Under the pieces are notes generated by a model. That model was not told the origin of the DNA, ran no database searches, and worked only from the letters and a program-made list of their open reading frames with translations. The translations under genes and the position numbers were made by a program. From the NCBI RefSeq assembly GCF_002080455.1, contig NZ_CP020555.1, positions 6,360,501 through 6,424,500 on the forward strand: a stretch of DNA of 64,000 bases. Reading direction: 5' to 3'. Position 1 is the first letter of the stretch, and each line of letters starts with the position of its first letter. The DNA comes from Streptomyces sp. Sge12 (GTDB taxonomy: Bacteria; Actinomycetota; Actinomycetes; Streptomycetales; Streptomycetaceae). This document shows, one piece after another, positions 42,141 through 53,256 of the stretch.

Positions 42141-43292
42141 CGACCTCCACCAGGGGAGCAGCCAAAGCTCCCGCCGTACTCGTCCTGGAGGACGGTCGGA
42201 TCTTCCGCGGCCGCGCCTACGGCGCTGTGGGGGAGACCTTCGGCGAGGCCGTGTTCTCCACCGGCATGACCGGCTACCAGGAGACCCTCACCGACCCGTC
42301 GTACCACCGGCAGGTCGTCGTGATGACCGCCCCGCACGTGGGCAACACCGGCGTCAACGACGAGGACCCCGAATCCTCCCGTATCTGGGTGGCCGGCTAC
42401 GTCGTCCGCGACCCCGCCCGCGTCCCCTCCAACTGGCGCTCGCGGCGCTCGCTGGACGAGGAGCTCGTCAAGCAGGGCGTCGTCGGGATCTCCGGCATCG
42501 ACACCCGCGCCCTGACCCGCCACCTGCGCGAGCGCGGCGCCATGCGCGTCGGCATCTTCTCCGGCGAGGCCTGGGTCGGCATCCGCGACGAGGCCCTGCT
42601 CGCCAAGGTCCAGTCGCAGCCGCAGATGAAGGGCGCGAACCTCTCCGCCGAGGTCGCCACCAAGGAGGCGTACGTCGTCCCCGCGATCGGCGAGAAGCGC
42701 TTCACCGTCGCCGCCGTCGACCTCGGCATCAAGGGCATGACCCCGCACCGGATGGCCGAGCGCGGCATCGAGGTCCACGTGCTGCCCGCCACCGCCACCG
42801 TCGAGGACGTGTACGCGGTCGAGCCCGACGGCGTGTTCTTCTCCAACGGCCCGGGCGACCCGGCCACCGCCGACCACGCGGTCTCCGTCATGCAGGGCGT
42901 GCTCGCCCGCAAGACCCCGCTCTTCGGCATCTGCTTCGGCAACCAGATCCTGGGCCGCGCGCTCGGCTTCGGCACCTACAAGCTGAAGTACGGCCACCGC
43001 GGCATCAACCAGCCGGTCCAGGACCGCACCACCGGCAAGGTCGAGATCACCGCGCACAACCACGGCTTCGCCGTCGACGCGCCCCTCGACAAGGTCTCCG
43101 AGACCGCCTACGGCCGCGCCGAGGTCTCCCACGTCTGCCTGAACGACAACGTCGTCGAAGGCCTCCAGCTGCTCGACCAGCCGGCCTTCAGCGTCCAGTA
43201 CCACCCCGAGGCGGCCGCGGGCCCGCACGACGCCGCGTACCTCTTCGACCGCTTCACGTCTTTGATGGAAACCGCCCTGATGGAGGCCGAGC

Positions 43293-43300
<8 letters not shown>
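42137..43300 (+). CDS. carA: Carbamoyl-phosphate synthase small subunit (glutaminase)
   Basis: Supplies ammonia from glutamine to CarB. The 387-residue protein has the N-terminal CPSase domain (VLVLEDGRIFRGRAYG) and a class I glutaminase domain. Its nucleophile elbow is FGICFGNQILGRALG (Cys present, the usual His after it replaced by Asn as in other actinobacterial CarA) and the His-Glu pair is QYHPEAAAG. Serves both arginine and pyrimidine synthesis. It overlaps carB by 8 bases. Confidence 0.96.
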
Positions 43301-46601
<3,301 letters not shown>

Positions 46602-46627
46602 CGCAGGCCGTACAGCCCGGACACGGG

Positions 46628-46663
46628 GAGGGGGACACCGGTTTCACGACGGGTGTCCCCCTC
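46628..46663 (+). terminator. Hairpin between carB and pyrD
   Basis: GAGGGGGACACC at 46628-46639 pairs with GGTGTCCCCCTC at 46652-46663 around a 12-base loop, 26 bases after carB. Since pyrD lies 28 bases further, it is either a partial terminator or a processing/stability element. Confidence 0.6.
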
Positions 46664-46691
46664 TTCACGAGCGCAGAGGGATTTTCCGACG

Positions 46692-47801
46692 ATGTACAAA
46701 ACATTCTTCAACCTGGTCTTCAAGCGGATGGACCCCGAGCAGGCCCACTACCTGGCCTTCCGCTGGATCCGCGGCGCCGCCCGCACCCCCGTGCTGCGCA
46801 CCTTCGTCGCGGCCGCCCTGGCCCCGCGCCACGAGGAGCTCCGCACCGAGGCCCTCGGCCTGCGCATGCACGGCCCCTTCGGCCTCGCCGCCGGCTTCGA
46901 CAAGAACGCCGTCGCCATCGACGGCATGTCGATGCTCGGCTTCGACCACATCGAGATCGGCACGGTCACCGCCGAGCCGCAGCCCGGCAACCCGAAGAAG
47001 CGGCTCTTCCGCCTCGTGCCGGACCGCGCGCTGATCAACCGCATGGGCTTCAACAACGAGGGCTCGGCGGCCGTGGCGGCCCGCCTGGCAGCCCGTGAGG
47101 CGGTCTTCCGGACCGTGGTCGGCGTCAACATCGGCAAGACGAAGGTCGTGCCCGAGGAGGAGGCCGTGGGGGACTACGTGGCCTCCACCGAGCGCCTCGC
47201 CCGGCACGCCGACTACCTCGTCGTGAACGTCTCCTCGCCCAACACCCCGGGCCTGCGCAACCTCCAGGCCACCGAGTCGCTGCGCCCGCTGCTGACGGCC
47301 GTGCGCGAGGCCGCGGACCGCACGGTGACCGACCGCCGGGTACCGCTGCTGGTCAAGATCGCCCCCGACCTGGCGGACGAGGACGTCGACGCGGTCGCCG
47401 ACCTGGCCCTGGAGCTCGGCCTCGACGGCATCATCGCGACGAACACCACCATCGCCCGCGAGGGGCTGGGCCTGAAGTCCGACCCCTCGCTGGTGAAGGA
47501 GACCGGCGGACTCTCCGGCGCCCCGGTCAAGGAGCGCTCCCTGGAGGTCCTGCGCCGCCTGTACGCCCGGGTGGGGGACCGGCTGGTCCTGGTCGGGGTC
47601 GGCGGCATCGAGAACGCCGAGGACGCCTGGCAGCGGATCCTGGCCGGCGCCACGCTGATCCAGGGCTACAGCGCCTTCATCTACGAGGGCCCCTTCTACG
47701 CCCGCGCCATCCACAAGGGCCTCGCCGCGCGCCTGGCCACCAGCCCGTACGCGACGCTCGCCGAAGCGGTGGGCGCCGAGACCCGAAAGGCCACCAAGTG
47801 A
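46692..47801 (+). CDS. pyrD: Dihydroorotate dehydrogenase (class 2, quinone-linked)
   Basis: Oxidises dihydroorotate to orotate with menaquinone as acceptor. The 369-residue protein carries the N-terminal membrane-association helices of class 2 (YKTFFNLVFKRMDPEQAHYLAF), FGLAAGFDKNAVAIDG, the catalytic Ser in LVVNVSSPNTPGLRNLQ, and FMN-phosphate loops (VGVGGIENAEDAW). The start was placed at ATG 46692 with AGAGGGA upstream. It overlaps pyrF (GTGA). Confidence 0.96.
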   Translation: MYKTFFNLVFKRMDPEQAHYLAFRWIRGAARTPVLRTFVAAALAPRHEELRTEALGLRMHGPFGLAAGFDKNAVAIDGMSMLGFDHIEIGTVTAEPQPGNPKKRLFRLVPDRALINRMGFNNEGSAAVAARLAAREAVFRTVVGVNIGKTKVVPEEEAVGDYVASTERLARHADYLVVNVSSPNTPGLRNLQATESLRPLLTAVREAADRTVTDRRVPLLVKIAPDLADEDVDAVADLALELGLDGIIATNTTIAREGLGLKSDPSLVKETGGLSGAPVKERSLEVLRRLYARVGDRLVLVGVGGIENAEDAWQRILAGATLIQGYSAFIYEGPFYARAIHKGLAARLATSPYATLAEAVGAETRKATK

Positions 47802-48637
47802 CTGTGACCCCGTTCGGCACCCGCCTGCGCGCGGCGATGGACTCCCGGGGCCCGCTGTGCGTGGGCATCGACCCGCACGCCGCCCTGCTGGCGCAGTGGG
47901 GCCTCCAGGACGACATCGCGGGCCTGGAGCGGTTCTCCCGTACGGTCGTCGAGGCGCTGGCCGAGTCGGTGGCGGTCTTCAAGCCGCAGGCGGCCTTCTT
48001 CGAGCGGTTCGGCTCGAAGGGCGTGGCCGTCCTGGAGAAGACCGTCGCGGACGCCCGGGCGGCCGGGACGCTGGTGGTCATGGACGCGAAGCGCGGCGAC
48101 ATCGGCTCCACCATGGCGGCGTACGCCTCGGCCTTCCTGGACCCGGCCTCGCCGCTGTTCTCGGACGCGCTGACGGTCTCGCCCTACCTGGGCTACGGCT
48201 CGCTGAAGCCGGCCGTGGACCTGGCCCGCGCGTCGGGCGCGGGCCTGTTCGTCCTGGCGCTGACCTCGAACCCGGAGGGCGCGGAGGTCCAGCGGGCGGT
48301 CCGGGAGGACGGCCGCACGATCGGCGCGACGATGCTGGCGCACCTGGCGGCCGAGAACGCGGACGCCGCCCCCATGGGCTCCTTCGGCGCGGTGGTCGGT
48401 GCCACGCTGGGCGACCTGTCCACCTTCGACCTGGACATCAACGGTCCGCTGCTGGCCCCCGGCATCGGCGCGCAGGGCGCGACGGCGGCGGATCTGCCGG
48501 GCGTCTTCGGCAAGGCCGTGCGCAACGTCGTCCCGAACGTGTCCCGGGGCGTCCTGAAGCACGGTCCGGACGTGAGCGCCCTGCGCGACTCGGCGCGTCG
48601 CTTCGCCGACGAGATCCACGAGGCCGTCTCCGCGTAA
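47798..48637 (+). CDS. pyrF: Orotidine 5'-phosphate decarboxylase (type 2)
   Basis: Final step to UMP. The 279-residue length and the motif VVMDAKRGDIGSTMAAY are those of the longer type 2 enzymes of actinobacteria and proteobacteria; FKPQAAFFERFG and LAPGIGAQGATAADL supply the phosphate site. It closes the operon, with the pyrD stop overlapping its GTG and a terminator 11 bases after its stop. Confidence 0.97.
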   Translation: MTVTPFGTRLRAAMDSRGPLCVGIDPHAALLAQWGLQDDIAGLERFSRTVVEALAESVAVFKPQAAFFERFGSKGVAVLEKTVADARAAGTLVVMDAKRGDIGSTMAAYASAFLDPASPLFSDALTVSPYLGYGSLKPAVDLARASGAGLFVLALTSNPEGAEVQRAVREDGRTIGATMLAHLAAENADAAPMGSFGAVVGATLGDLSTFDLDINGPLLAPGIGAQGATAADLPGVFGKAVRNVVPNVSRGVLKHGPDVSALRDSARRFADEIHEAVSA

Positions 48638-48647
48638 TTCGGTCGCC

Positions 48648-48685
48648 CGGGAGGCCCTGCCGCACCTTCGCGGCAGGGCCTCCCG
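48648..48685 (+). terminator. Terminator after pyrF (end of pyr operon)
   Basis: A 16-bp stem (arms 48648-48663 and 48670-48685, CGGGAGGCCCTGCCGC and complement) with a 6-base loop, followed by ATTTCTT. Confidence 0.85.
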
Positions 48686-48716
48686 CATTTCTTGGCGAAA
48701 CTCGAACGCTCTTCAT

Positions 48717-48742
48717 CGGACAAAACCGGGGTATTTTGTCCG
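48717..48742. promoter_or_regulatory. 9-bp palindrome upstream of sIHF
   Basis: CGGACAAAA at 48717-48725 and TTTTGTCCG at 48734-48742 are perfect inverted repeats with an 8-base spacer (CCGGGGTA). It is strikingly AT-rich for this genome and lies about 75 bases before the sIHF promoter. It could be an operator or a weak terminator (TTTTGT). The 304-base gap 48,638-48,941 holds only this, the pyrF terminator, the promoter and the leader. Confidence 0.5.
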
Positions 48743-48790
48743 TGATGTACGGTTCAGTGGAGGCTGACCAGGACTTTTCGTCCGTTCTCG

Positions 48791-48819
48791 CTGACTGGAG
48801 CGTTGTTGGCCGCTAGTCT
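48791..48819 (+). promoter_or_regulatory. sIHF promoter
   Basis: CTGACT (48791-48796) and TAGTCT (48814-48819) with 17-base spacing form a good HrdB-type promoter, leaving a leader of about 115 bases before sIHF. Confidence 0.6.
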
Positions 48820-48941
48820 CCGACCAGAGTGAACGTGCAGCGAACGAGTTCCATCGCTGTTCGGGAGCTCGCGAGGTGTGTTGCCTTCAGGGTTACCCAC
48901 CGGTCCGTATCCGACAGTTCGACATCCGAGGTGACGTAGGC

Positions 48942-49265
48942 GTGGCTCTTCCGCCCCTTACCCCTGAACAGCGCGCAGCCGCGCTCGAAAAGGCCGCCGC
49001 GGCTCGCCGGGAGCGGGCCGAGGTGAAGAATCGACTCAAGCACTCCGGCGCCTCGCTCCAAGAGGTCATCAAGACGGGCCAGGAGAACGACGTCATCGGC
49101 AAGATGAAGGTCTCCGCCCTGCTGGAGTCCCTGCCTGGCGTGGGCAAGGTGCGCGCCAAGCAGATCATGGAGCGTCTCGGCATCTCCGAGTCCCGGCGTG
49201 TCCGAGGTCTCGGTTCCAACCAGATCGCCTCTCTGGAGCGCGAGTTCGGCAGCACCGGCGCCTGA
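48942..49265 (+). CDS. sihf: Streptomyces integration host factor sIHF
   Basis: sIHF is an actinobacterial nucleoid protein that bends and supercoils DNA and affects sporulation septation and antibiotic production in S. coelicolor. The 107-residue protein starts ALPPLTPEQRAAALEKA (long DNA-contacting helix) and has the helix-two-turn-helix LLESLPGVGKVRAKQIMERL. Length and sequence match the family. GTG at 48942 with GAGGTGA upstream is preferred over an ATG at 48876. Upstream of gmk. Confidence 0.96.
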   Translation: MALPPLTPEQRAAALEKAAAARRERAEVKNRLKHSGASLQEVIKTGQENDVIGKMKVSALLESLPGVGKVRAKQIMERLGISESRRVRGLGSNQIASLEREFGSTGA

Positions 49266-49326
49266 GGCGTCGACTGAAGTTCTCCCGGCGTTCTCAGGCA
49301 GTCCCGAGAACCTGGATAATCGCTCT

Positions 49327-49890
49327 ATGGCAGCAGAGGTTCGTCCGCGGCTGACCGTGCTCTCCGGCCCCTCAGGGGTCGGCAAGAGCACGGTCGTCGC
49401 GCATATGCGCAAGGTTCACCCCGAGGTATGGCTCTCGGTGTCGGCCACCACCCGCAAGCCGCGGCCCGGTGAGCGACACGGAGTCCACTACTTCTTCGTC
49501 AATGACGACGAGTTCGACAAGCTGATCGCCAACGGCGAGCTGCTGGAGTGGGCCGAGTTCGCGGGCAACCGCTACGGCACTCCCCGCGGCGCGGTGCTGG
49601 AACGCCTGGACAACGGCGAGCCGGTGCTGCTGGAGATCGATCTCCAGGGCGCACGGCTCGTCCGCGAGTCCAAGCCCGACGCCCAGCTGGTCTTCCTGGC
49701 ACCGCCCAGCTGGGACGAGCTGGTCCGCCGGCTGACCGGCCGGGGCACCGAATCGGCGGAGGTCATCGAGCGCCGGCTCGCCGCCGCACGGATCGAGCTC
49801 GCTGCCGAGTCCGAGTTCGACACCACCCTGGTCAACACCTCCGTCGAGGACGTGGCGCGTGAGCTGCTAGCCTTGATGGCAGTTGTCTGA
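49327..49890 (+). CDS. gmk: Guanylate kinase
   Basis: Converts GMP to GDP. The 187-residue protein has the P-loop TVLSGPSGVGKSTVV, the GMP-binding VSATTRKPRPGERHGVHYFFV, and the lid region RGTESAEVIERRLAAAR. I start at ATG 49327 since upstream residues in the open frame show no conservation and belong to the sIHF end. The ribosome site is weak (GAGAACC). The pairing with rpoZ downstream is conserved. Confidence 0.97.
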   Translation: MAAEVRPRLTVLSGPSGVGKSTVVAHMRKVHPEVWLSVSATTRKPRPGERHGVHYFFVNDDEFDKLIANGELLEWAEFAGNRYGTPRGAVLERLDNGEPVLLEIDLQGARLVRESKPDAQLVFLAPPSWDELVRRLTGRGTESAEVIERRLAAARIELAAESEFDTTLVNTSVEDVARELLALMAVV

Positions 49891-49963
49891 TCGTTGATCG
49901 ATGCTTTTCCGTCGATCGATTCCAGGGCGGCCCCATCTTTCACCCATCTTCGGAAGGTAGAGC

Positions 49964-50236
49964 GTGTCCTCTTCCATCACTGCGCCCGAGGGCATCATCA
50001 ACCCGCCGATCGACGAGCTGCTCGAGGCCACGGACTCGAAGTACAGCCTCGTGATCTACGCGGCCAAGCGTGCGCGTCAGATCAACGCGTACTACTCGCA
50101 GCTCGGTGAGGGCCTGCTCGAGTACGTCGGCCCGCTGGTGGACACCCACGTCCACGAGAAGCCGCTTTCGATCGCGCTGCGCGAGATCAACGCGGGTCTG
50201 CTGACCTCCGAGGCCATCGAGGCCCCGGCCCAGTAA
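49964..50236 (+). CDS. rpoZ: RNA polymerase omega subunit
   Basis: Omega helps assemble beta' and, in Streptomyces, is needed for normal differentiation. The 90-residue protein carries the signature PIDELLEATDSKYSLVIYAAKRARQ, split by the usual short loop, and ends in EINAGLLTSEAIEAPAQ. The GTG at 49964 follows GGAAGGTAGA. A strong terminator follows, so gmk-rpoZ can be one unit with coaBC transcribed separately. Confidence 0.96.
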   Translation: MSSSITAPEGIINPPIDELLEATDSKYSLVIYAAKRARQINAYYSQLGEGLLEYVGPLVDTHVHEKPLSIALREINAGLLTSEAIEAPAQ

Positions 50237-50253
50237 GGCACCAGGATTCCTTT

Positions 50254-50292
50254 CACCACAGGCCCGGCAGAACATCTGTCGGGCCTGTGGTG
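50254..50292 (+). terminator. Terminator after rpoZ
   Basis: Arms 50254-50269 and 50277-50292 (CACCACAGGCCCGGCA and complement, one G-U pair) form a 16-bp stem with a 7-base loop. TTCCTTT precedes it. Confidence 0.85.
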
Positions 50293-50339
50293 TGTCATGG
50301 GTGGGTACGGCGCCGATCGGAGCCGAAGGCATCGGGCAC

Positions 50340-50375
50340 GTCGCACACGTCGCACATGTCGCACACGTCGCGCAG
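50340..50375 (+). repeat. Four tandem 9-mers upstream of coaBC
   Basis: GTCGCACAC, GTCGCACAT, GTCGCACAC and GTCGCGCAG run head to tail, ending 18 bases before the coaBC ATG. The 9-base period would encode His-Val-Ala units if the frame were extended from an upstream ATG at 50292, which I consider non-coding. Confidence 0.75.
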
Positions 50376-50393
50376 TCAAAGGGGTGCACGCGG

Positions 50394-51596
50394 ATGGATA
50401 AGCCGAAGGTCGTACTGGGAGTCAGTGGCGGGATCGCCGCCTACAAGGCGTGCGAGCTGCTCCGCCGGCTGACCGAGTCCGGCCACGACGTTCGGGTGGT
50501 GCCCACCGCGGCCTCCCTGAACTTCGTGGGGGAGGCCACCTGGTCCGCCCTCTCCGGGAACCCGGCCTCCACCGAGGTGTGGGAATCCGTCCACGAGGTG
50601 CCGCACGTGCGCATCGGGCAGTCCGCCGACCTCGTCGTCGTCGCCCCGGCCACCGCCGACCTGCTGGCCAAGGCAGCCCACGGGCTGGCCGACGACCTGC
50701 TCACGAACACCCTGCTCACCGCCCGCTGTCCGGTGGTGTTCGCGCCCGCGATGCACACCGAGATGTGGGAGCACCCCGCCACCCGGGAGAACGTGGCCAC
50801 GCTGCGCCGCCGGGGCGCCCTCGTCATCGAGCCCGCCGTCGGCAGGCTCACCGGCAAGGACACCGGCAAGGGGCGGCTGCCCGACCCGGAGGAGATCTTC
50901 GAGGTCTGCCGCCACGTCCTGAGGAGGCAGGGTGCGGCCGAGCCGGACCTTGCCGGGCGGCACGTGGTGATCAGCGCGGGCGGCACGCGCGAGCCCCTGG
51001 ACCCGGTCCGGTTCCTCGGCAACCGCTCCTCCGGCAAGCAGGGCTACGCCCTCGCCCGCACCGCGGTCGCCCGCGGCGCCCGGGTCACCCTGGTCGCGGC
51101 CAACACCGCGCTGGCGGACCCGGCCGGGGTGGACGTCGTACGCGTGGGGACCGCCGTGCAGCTGCGGGAGGCCGTGCTCAAGGCGGCCGCGGACGCCGAC
51201 GCCGTGGTGATGGCCGCGGCCGTGGCCGACTTCCGGCCCGCCGAGTACGCGGGCGGGAAGATCAAGAAGAAGGACGGCCAGGACCCGGCGCCGGTCGCGC
51301 TCGTGCGCAATCCGGACGTTCTCGCGGAGATCTCGGCCGACCGGGCCCGGGTGGGGCAGGTCGTGGTCGGCTTCGCCGCGGAGACCGACGACGTCCTCGA
51401 GAACGGCCGGGCCAAGCTCGCGCGCAAGGGGTGTGACCTTCTCGTCGTGAACGAGGTCGGGGAGTCGCGCACCTTTGGTTCCGAGGAGAACGAGGCGATC
51501 ATCCTCGCCTCCGACGGGTCGGAAACGCCCGTGCCCTACGGTCCGAAGGAAGCGCTGGCCGATGTGATCTGGGACCAGGTCGCCGTCCGGCTGTAG
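50394..51596 (+). CDS. coaBC: Bifunctional phosphopantothenoylcysteine synthetase/decarboxylase
   Basis: Two consecutive steps of coenzyme A synthesis. The 400-residue protein has the flavin-dependent CoaC half (LGVSGGIAAYKACELLRRL; VVAPATADLLAKAAHGLADDLL; APAMHTEMWEHPA) and the CoaB half (ISAGGTREPLDPVRFLGNRSSGKQG; AAAVADFRP; FAAETDDVLENGRAKLARKGCDLLVVN). The ATG at 50394 is placed at the conserved KPKVVLGVSGG start; the upstream His-Val-Ala repeat is excluded. Confidence 0.97.
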   Translation: MDKPKVVLGVSGGIAAYKACELLRRLTESGHDVRVVPTAASLNFVGEATWSALSGNPASTEVWESVHEVPHVRIGQSADLVVVAPATADLLAKAAHGLADDLLTNTLLTARCPVVFAPAMHTEMWEHPATRENVATLRRRGALVIEPAVGRLTGKDTGKGRLPDPEEIFEVCRHVLRRQGAAEPDLAGRHVVISAGGTREPLDPVRFLGNRSSGKQGYALARTAVARGARVTLVAANTALADPAGVDVVRVGTAVQLREAVLKAAADADAVVMAAAVADFRPAEYAGGKIKKKDGQDPAPVALVRNPDVLAEISADRARVGQVVVGFAAETDDVLENGRAKLARKGCDLLVVNEVGESRTFGSEENEAIILASDGSETPVPYGPKEALADVIWDQVAVRL

Positions 51597-51649
51597 CGCG
51601 ACGCGCCTGTACCGATTCCCCTTCTCCTGGTCACATCCGTACGTAAGAA

Positions 51650-51765
51650 TGGGAGTGCCGCAGGTCACACGGCTCCCATAAGGCGAGACGGGTGGTCCCG
51701 GGAACGGTGGCGACCGATAAACTGCATCCGGAACGTGATCGGGCGCAGCCCCCGATGTGGTTCCG
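51650..51765 (+). ncRNA. Structured metK leader RNA
   Basis: Between a TAAGAAT promoter-like element (51644-51650) and metK, about 150 bases can fold. Hairpin 1 pairs TGGGAG (51650-51655) with CTCCCA (51673-51678), extended by CCG/CGG. Hairpin 2 pairs CGGAAC (51729-51734) with GTTCCG (51760-51765) and ATCGGG with CCCGAT, separated by a symmetric GTG/GTG loop. Comparative work has proposed a conserved metK leader RNA in Streptomyces; I cannot confirm that this is it. SAM-I hallmarks are absent. Confidence 0.45.
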
Positions 51766-51808
51766 CCAAATGATCAGCCAGCAGCCGCTGCAACCCCCAG
51801 GGAGCGTT

Positions 51809-53017
51809 GTGTCCCGTCGTCTCTTCACCTCGGAGTCCGTCACCGAGGGCCACCCCGACAAGATCGCTGACCAGATCAGCGACACGATTCTCGATGCGCT
51901 CCTCTCCGAGGACCCGACCTCGCGCGTCGCCGTGGAGACCCTCATCACCACGGGTCTCGTGCACATCGCGGGCGAGGTGACGACGAAGGCCTACGCGCCG
52001 ATCGCCCAGCTCGTGCGCGAGAAGATCCTCGAAATCGGCTACGACTCCTCGAAGAAGGGCTTCGACGGCGCCTCCTGCGGCGTTTCGGTGTCCATCGGCG
52101 CGCAGTCCCCCGACATCGCGCAGGGCGTCGACACCGCCTACGAGAAGCGCGTCGAGGGCGACGAGGACGAGCTCGACAAGCAGGGCGCCGGCGACCAAGG
52201 CCTGATGTTCGGCTACGCCTGCGACGAGACCCCCGAGCTCATGCCGCTGCCGATCCACATCGCGCACCGCCTCTCGCGCCGCCTGTCCGAGGTCCGCAAG
52301 AACGGGACCATCCCGTACCTGCGCCCCGACGGCAAGACCCAGGTCACCATCGAGTACGACGGCGACAAGGCCGTCCGCCTCGACACCGTCGTGGTCTCCT
52401 CGCAGCACGCCTCGGACATCGACCTGGACTCGCTGCTCGCTCCCGACATCCGCGAGTTCGTCGTCGAGCACGTCCTGGCCCAGCTCGTCGAGGACGGCAT
52501 CAAGCTGGACACCGACGGCTACCGCCTCCTGGTGAACCCGACCGGCCGCTTCGAGATCGGCGGCCCGATGGGCGACGCCGGCCTCACCGGCCGCAAGATC
52601 ATCATCGACACCTACGGCGGCATGGCCCGCCACGGTGGCGGCGCCTTCTCCGGCAAGGACCCGTCGAAGGTCGACCGTTCCGCCGCCTACGCCATGCGCT
52701 GGGTCGCCAAGAACGTGGTCGCCGCCGGCCTCGCCTCGCGCTGCGAGGTCCAGGTCGCGTACGCCATCGGCAAGGCCGAGCCCGTCGGTCTCTTCGTCGA
52801 GACCTTCGGCACCGCCAAGGTGGAGGTCCAGAAGATCGAGGACGCGATCGGCGAGGTCTTCGACCTGCGCCCGGCCGCGATCATCCGCGACCTCGACCTG
52901 CTGCGCCCGATCTACGCCCAGACCGCCGCCTACGGCCACTTCGGCCGTGAGCTGCCGGACTTCACCTGGGAGCGCACCGACCGCGTGGACGCGCTGCGCG
53001 CGGCCGCCGGCCTGTAG
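51809..53017 (+). CDS. metK: S-adenosylmethionine synthetase
   Basis: Makes SAM from methionine and ATP; SAM level influences antibiotic production in Streptomyces. The 402-residue protein has FTSESVTEGHPDKIADQISD, the GAGDQGLMFGYA motif, and the second signature GGGAFSGKDPSKVDRSAAY. The start is the GTG at 51809 (GGGAG four bases before), matching the known MSRRLFTSESV N-terminus of Streptomyces MetK; an open extension to 51692 lies in the leader RNA. Confidence 0.98.
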   Translation: MSRRLFTSESVTEGHPDKIADQISDTILDALLSEDPTSRVAVETLITTGLVHIAGEVTTKAYAPIAQLVREKILEIGYDSSKKGFDGASCGVSVSIGAQSPDIAQGVDTAYEKRVEGDEDELDKQGAGDQGLMFGYACDETPELMPLPIHIAHRLSRRLSEVRKNGTIPYLRPDGKTQVTIEYDGDKAVRLDTVVVSSQHASDIDLDSLLAPDIREFVVEHVLAQLVEDGIKLDTDGYRLLVNPTGRFEIGGPMGDAGLTGRKIIIDTYGGMARHGGGAFSGKDPSKVDRSAAYAMRWVAKNVVAAGLASRCEVQVAYAIGKAEPVGLFVETFGTAKVEVQKIEDAIGEVFDLRPAAIIRDLDLLRPIYAQTAAYGHFGRELPDFTWERTDRVDALRAAAGL

Positions 53018-53031
53018 TCACCCGTAGCGAG

Positions 53032-53061
53032 ACGGCCCCGGACCGCCAGGTCCGGGGCCGT
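53032..53061 (+). terminator. Terminator after metK
   Basis: A perfect 13-bp stem (ACGGCCCCGGACC and complement) with a 4-base GCCA loop, 14 bases after the stop, followed by ATTGCGTT. Confidence 0.85.
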
Positions 53062-53243
53062 ATTGCGTTGGTGCGGCCCGTCCCCGTGCGGATAGCCTGG
53101 CGCAGCCCTCCCGGTGCGAGGGGTGACGGCTTCATCCGGAGCGGGGTGCGAACCCCGTGTCGAAGGTACGCAGGACCCGCCGCCGCCCGGCCCGATCTCG
53201 GGAGGGCCCACGCACCGCACCCGCCGCTGTCGGTGGCATTTGG

Positions 53244-53250
53244 TAAGAAT
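53244..53250 (+). promoter_or_regulatory. -10-like TAAGAAT, probable leaderless start of priA
   Basis: TAAGAAT ends 6 bases before the priA GTG at 53257, with no ribosome-binding site. The same nonamer GTAAGAATG occurs upstream of metK at 51643. Confidence 0.45.
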
Positions 53251-53256
53251 GCTGAT

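Noticed and set aside
50292..50393. N-terminal extension of CoaBC with His-Val-Ala repeats
   Set aside because: It overlaps the rpoZ terminator hairpin and is not part of the conserved CoaC fold; ATG 50394 fits the family.
51692..51808. 39-residue N-terminal extension of MetK
   Set aside because: It runs through the structured leader; the GTG at 51809 gives the known MetK N-terminus.
51597..51808. SAM-I or SAM-IV riboswitch upstream of metK
   Set aside because: The hallmark kink-turn and conserved core sequences are absent; only simple hairpins are visible.
53100..53230. tRNA- or riboswitch-like segment upstream of priA (GGGGTGCGAACCCC)
   Set aside because: One T-arm-like hairpin only; no acceptor, D or anticodon stems, and no known riboswitch pattern.
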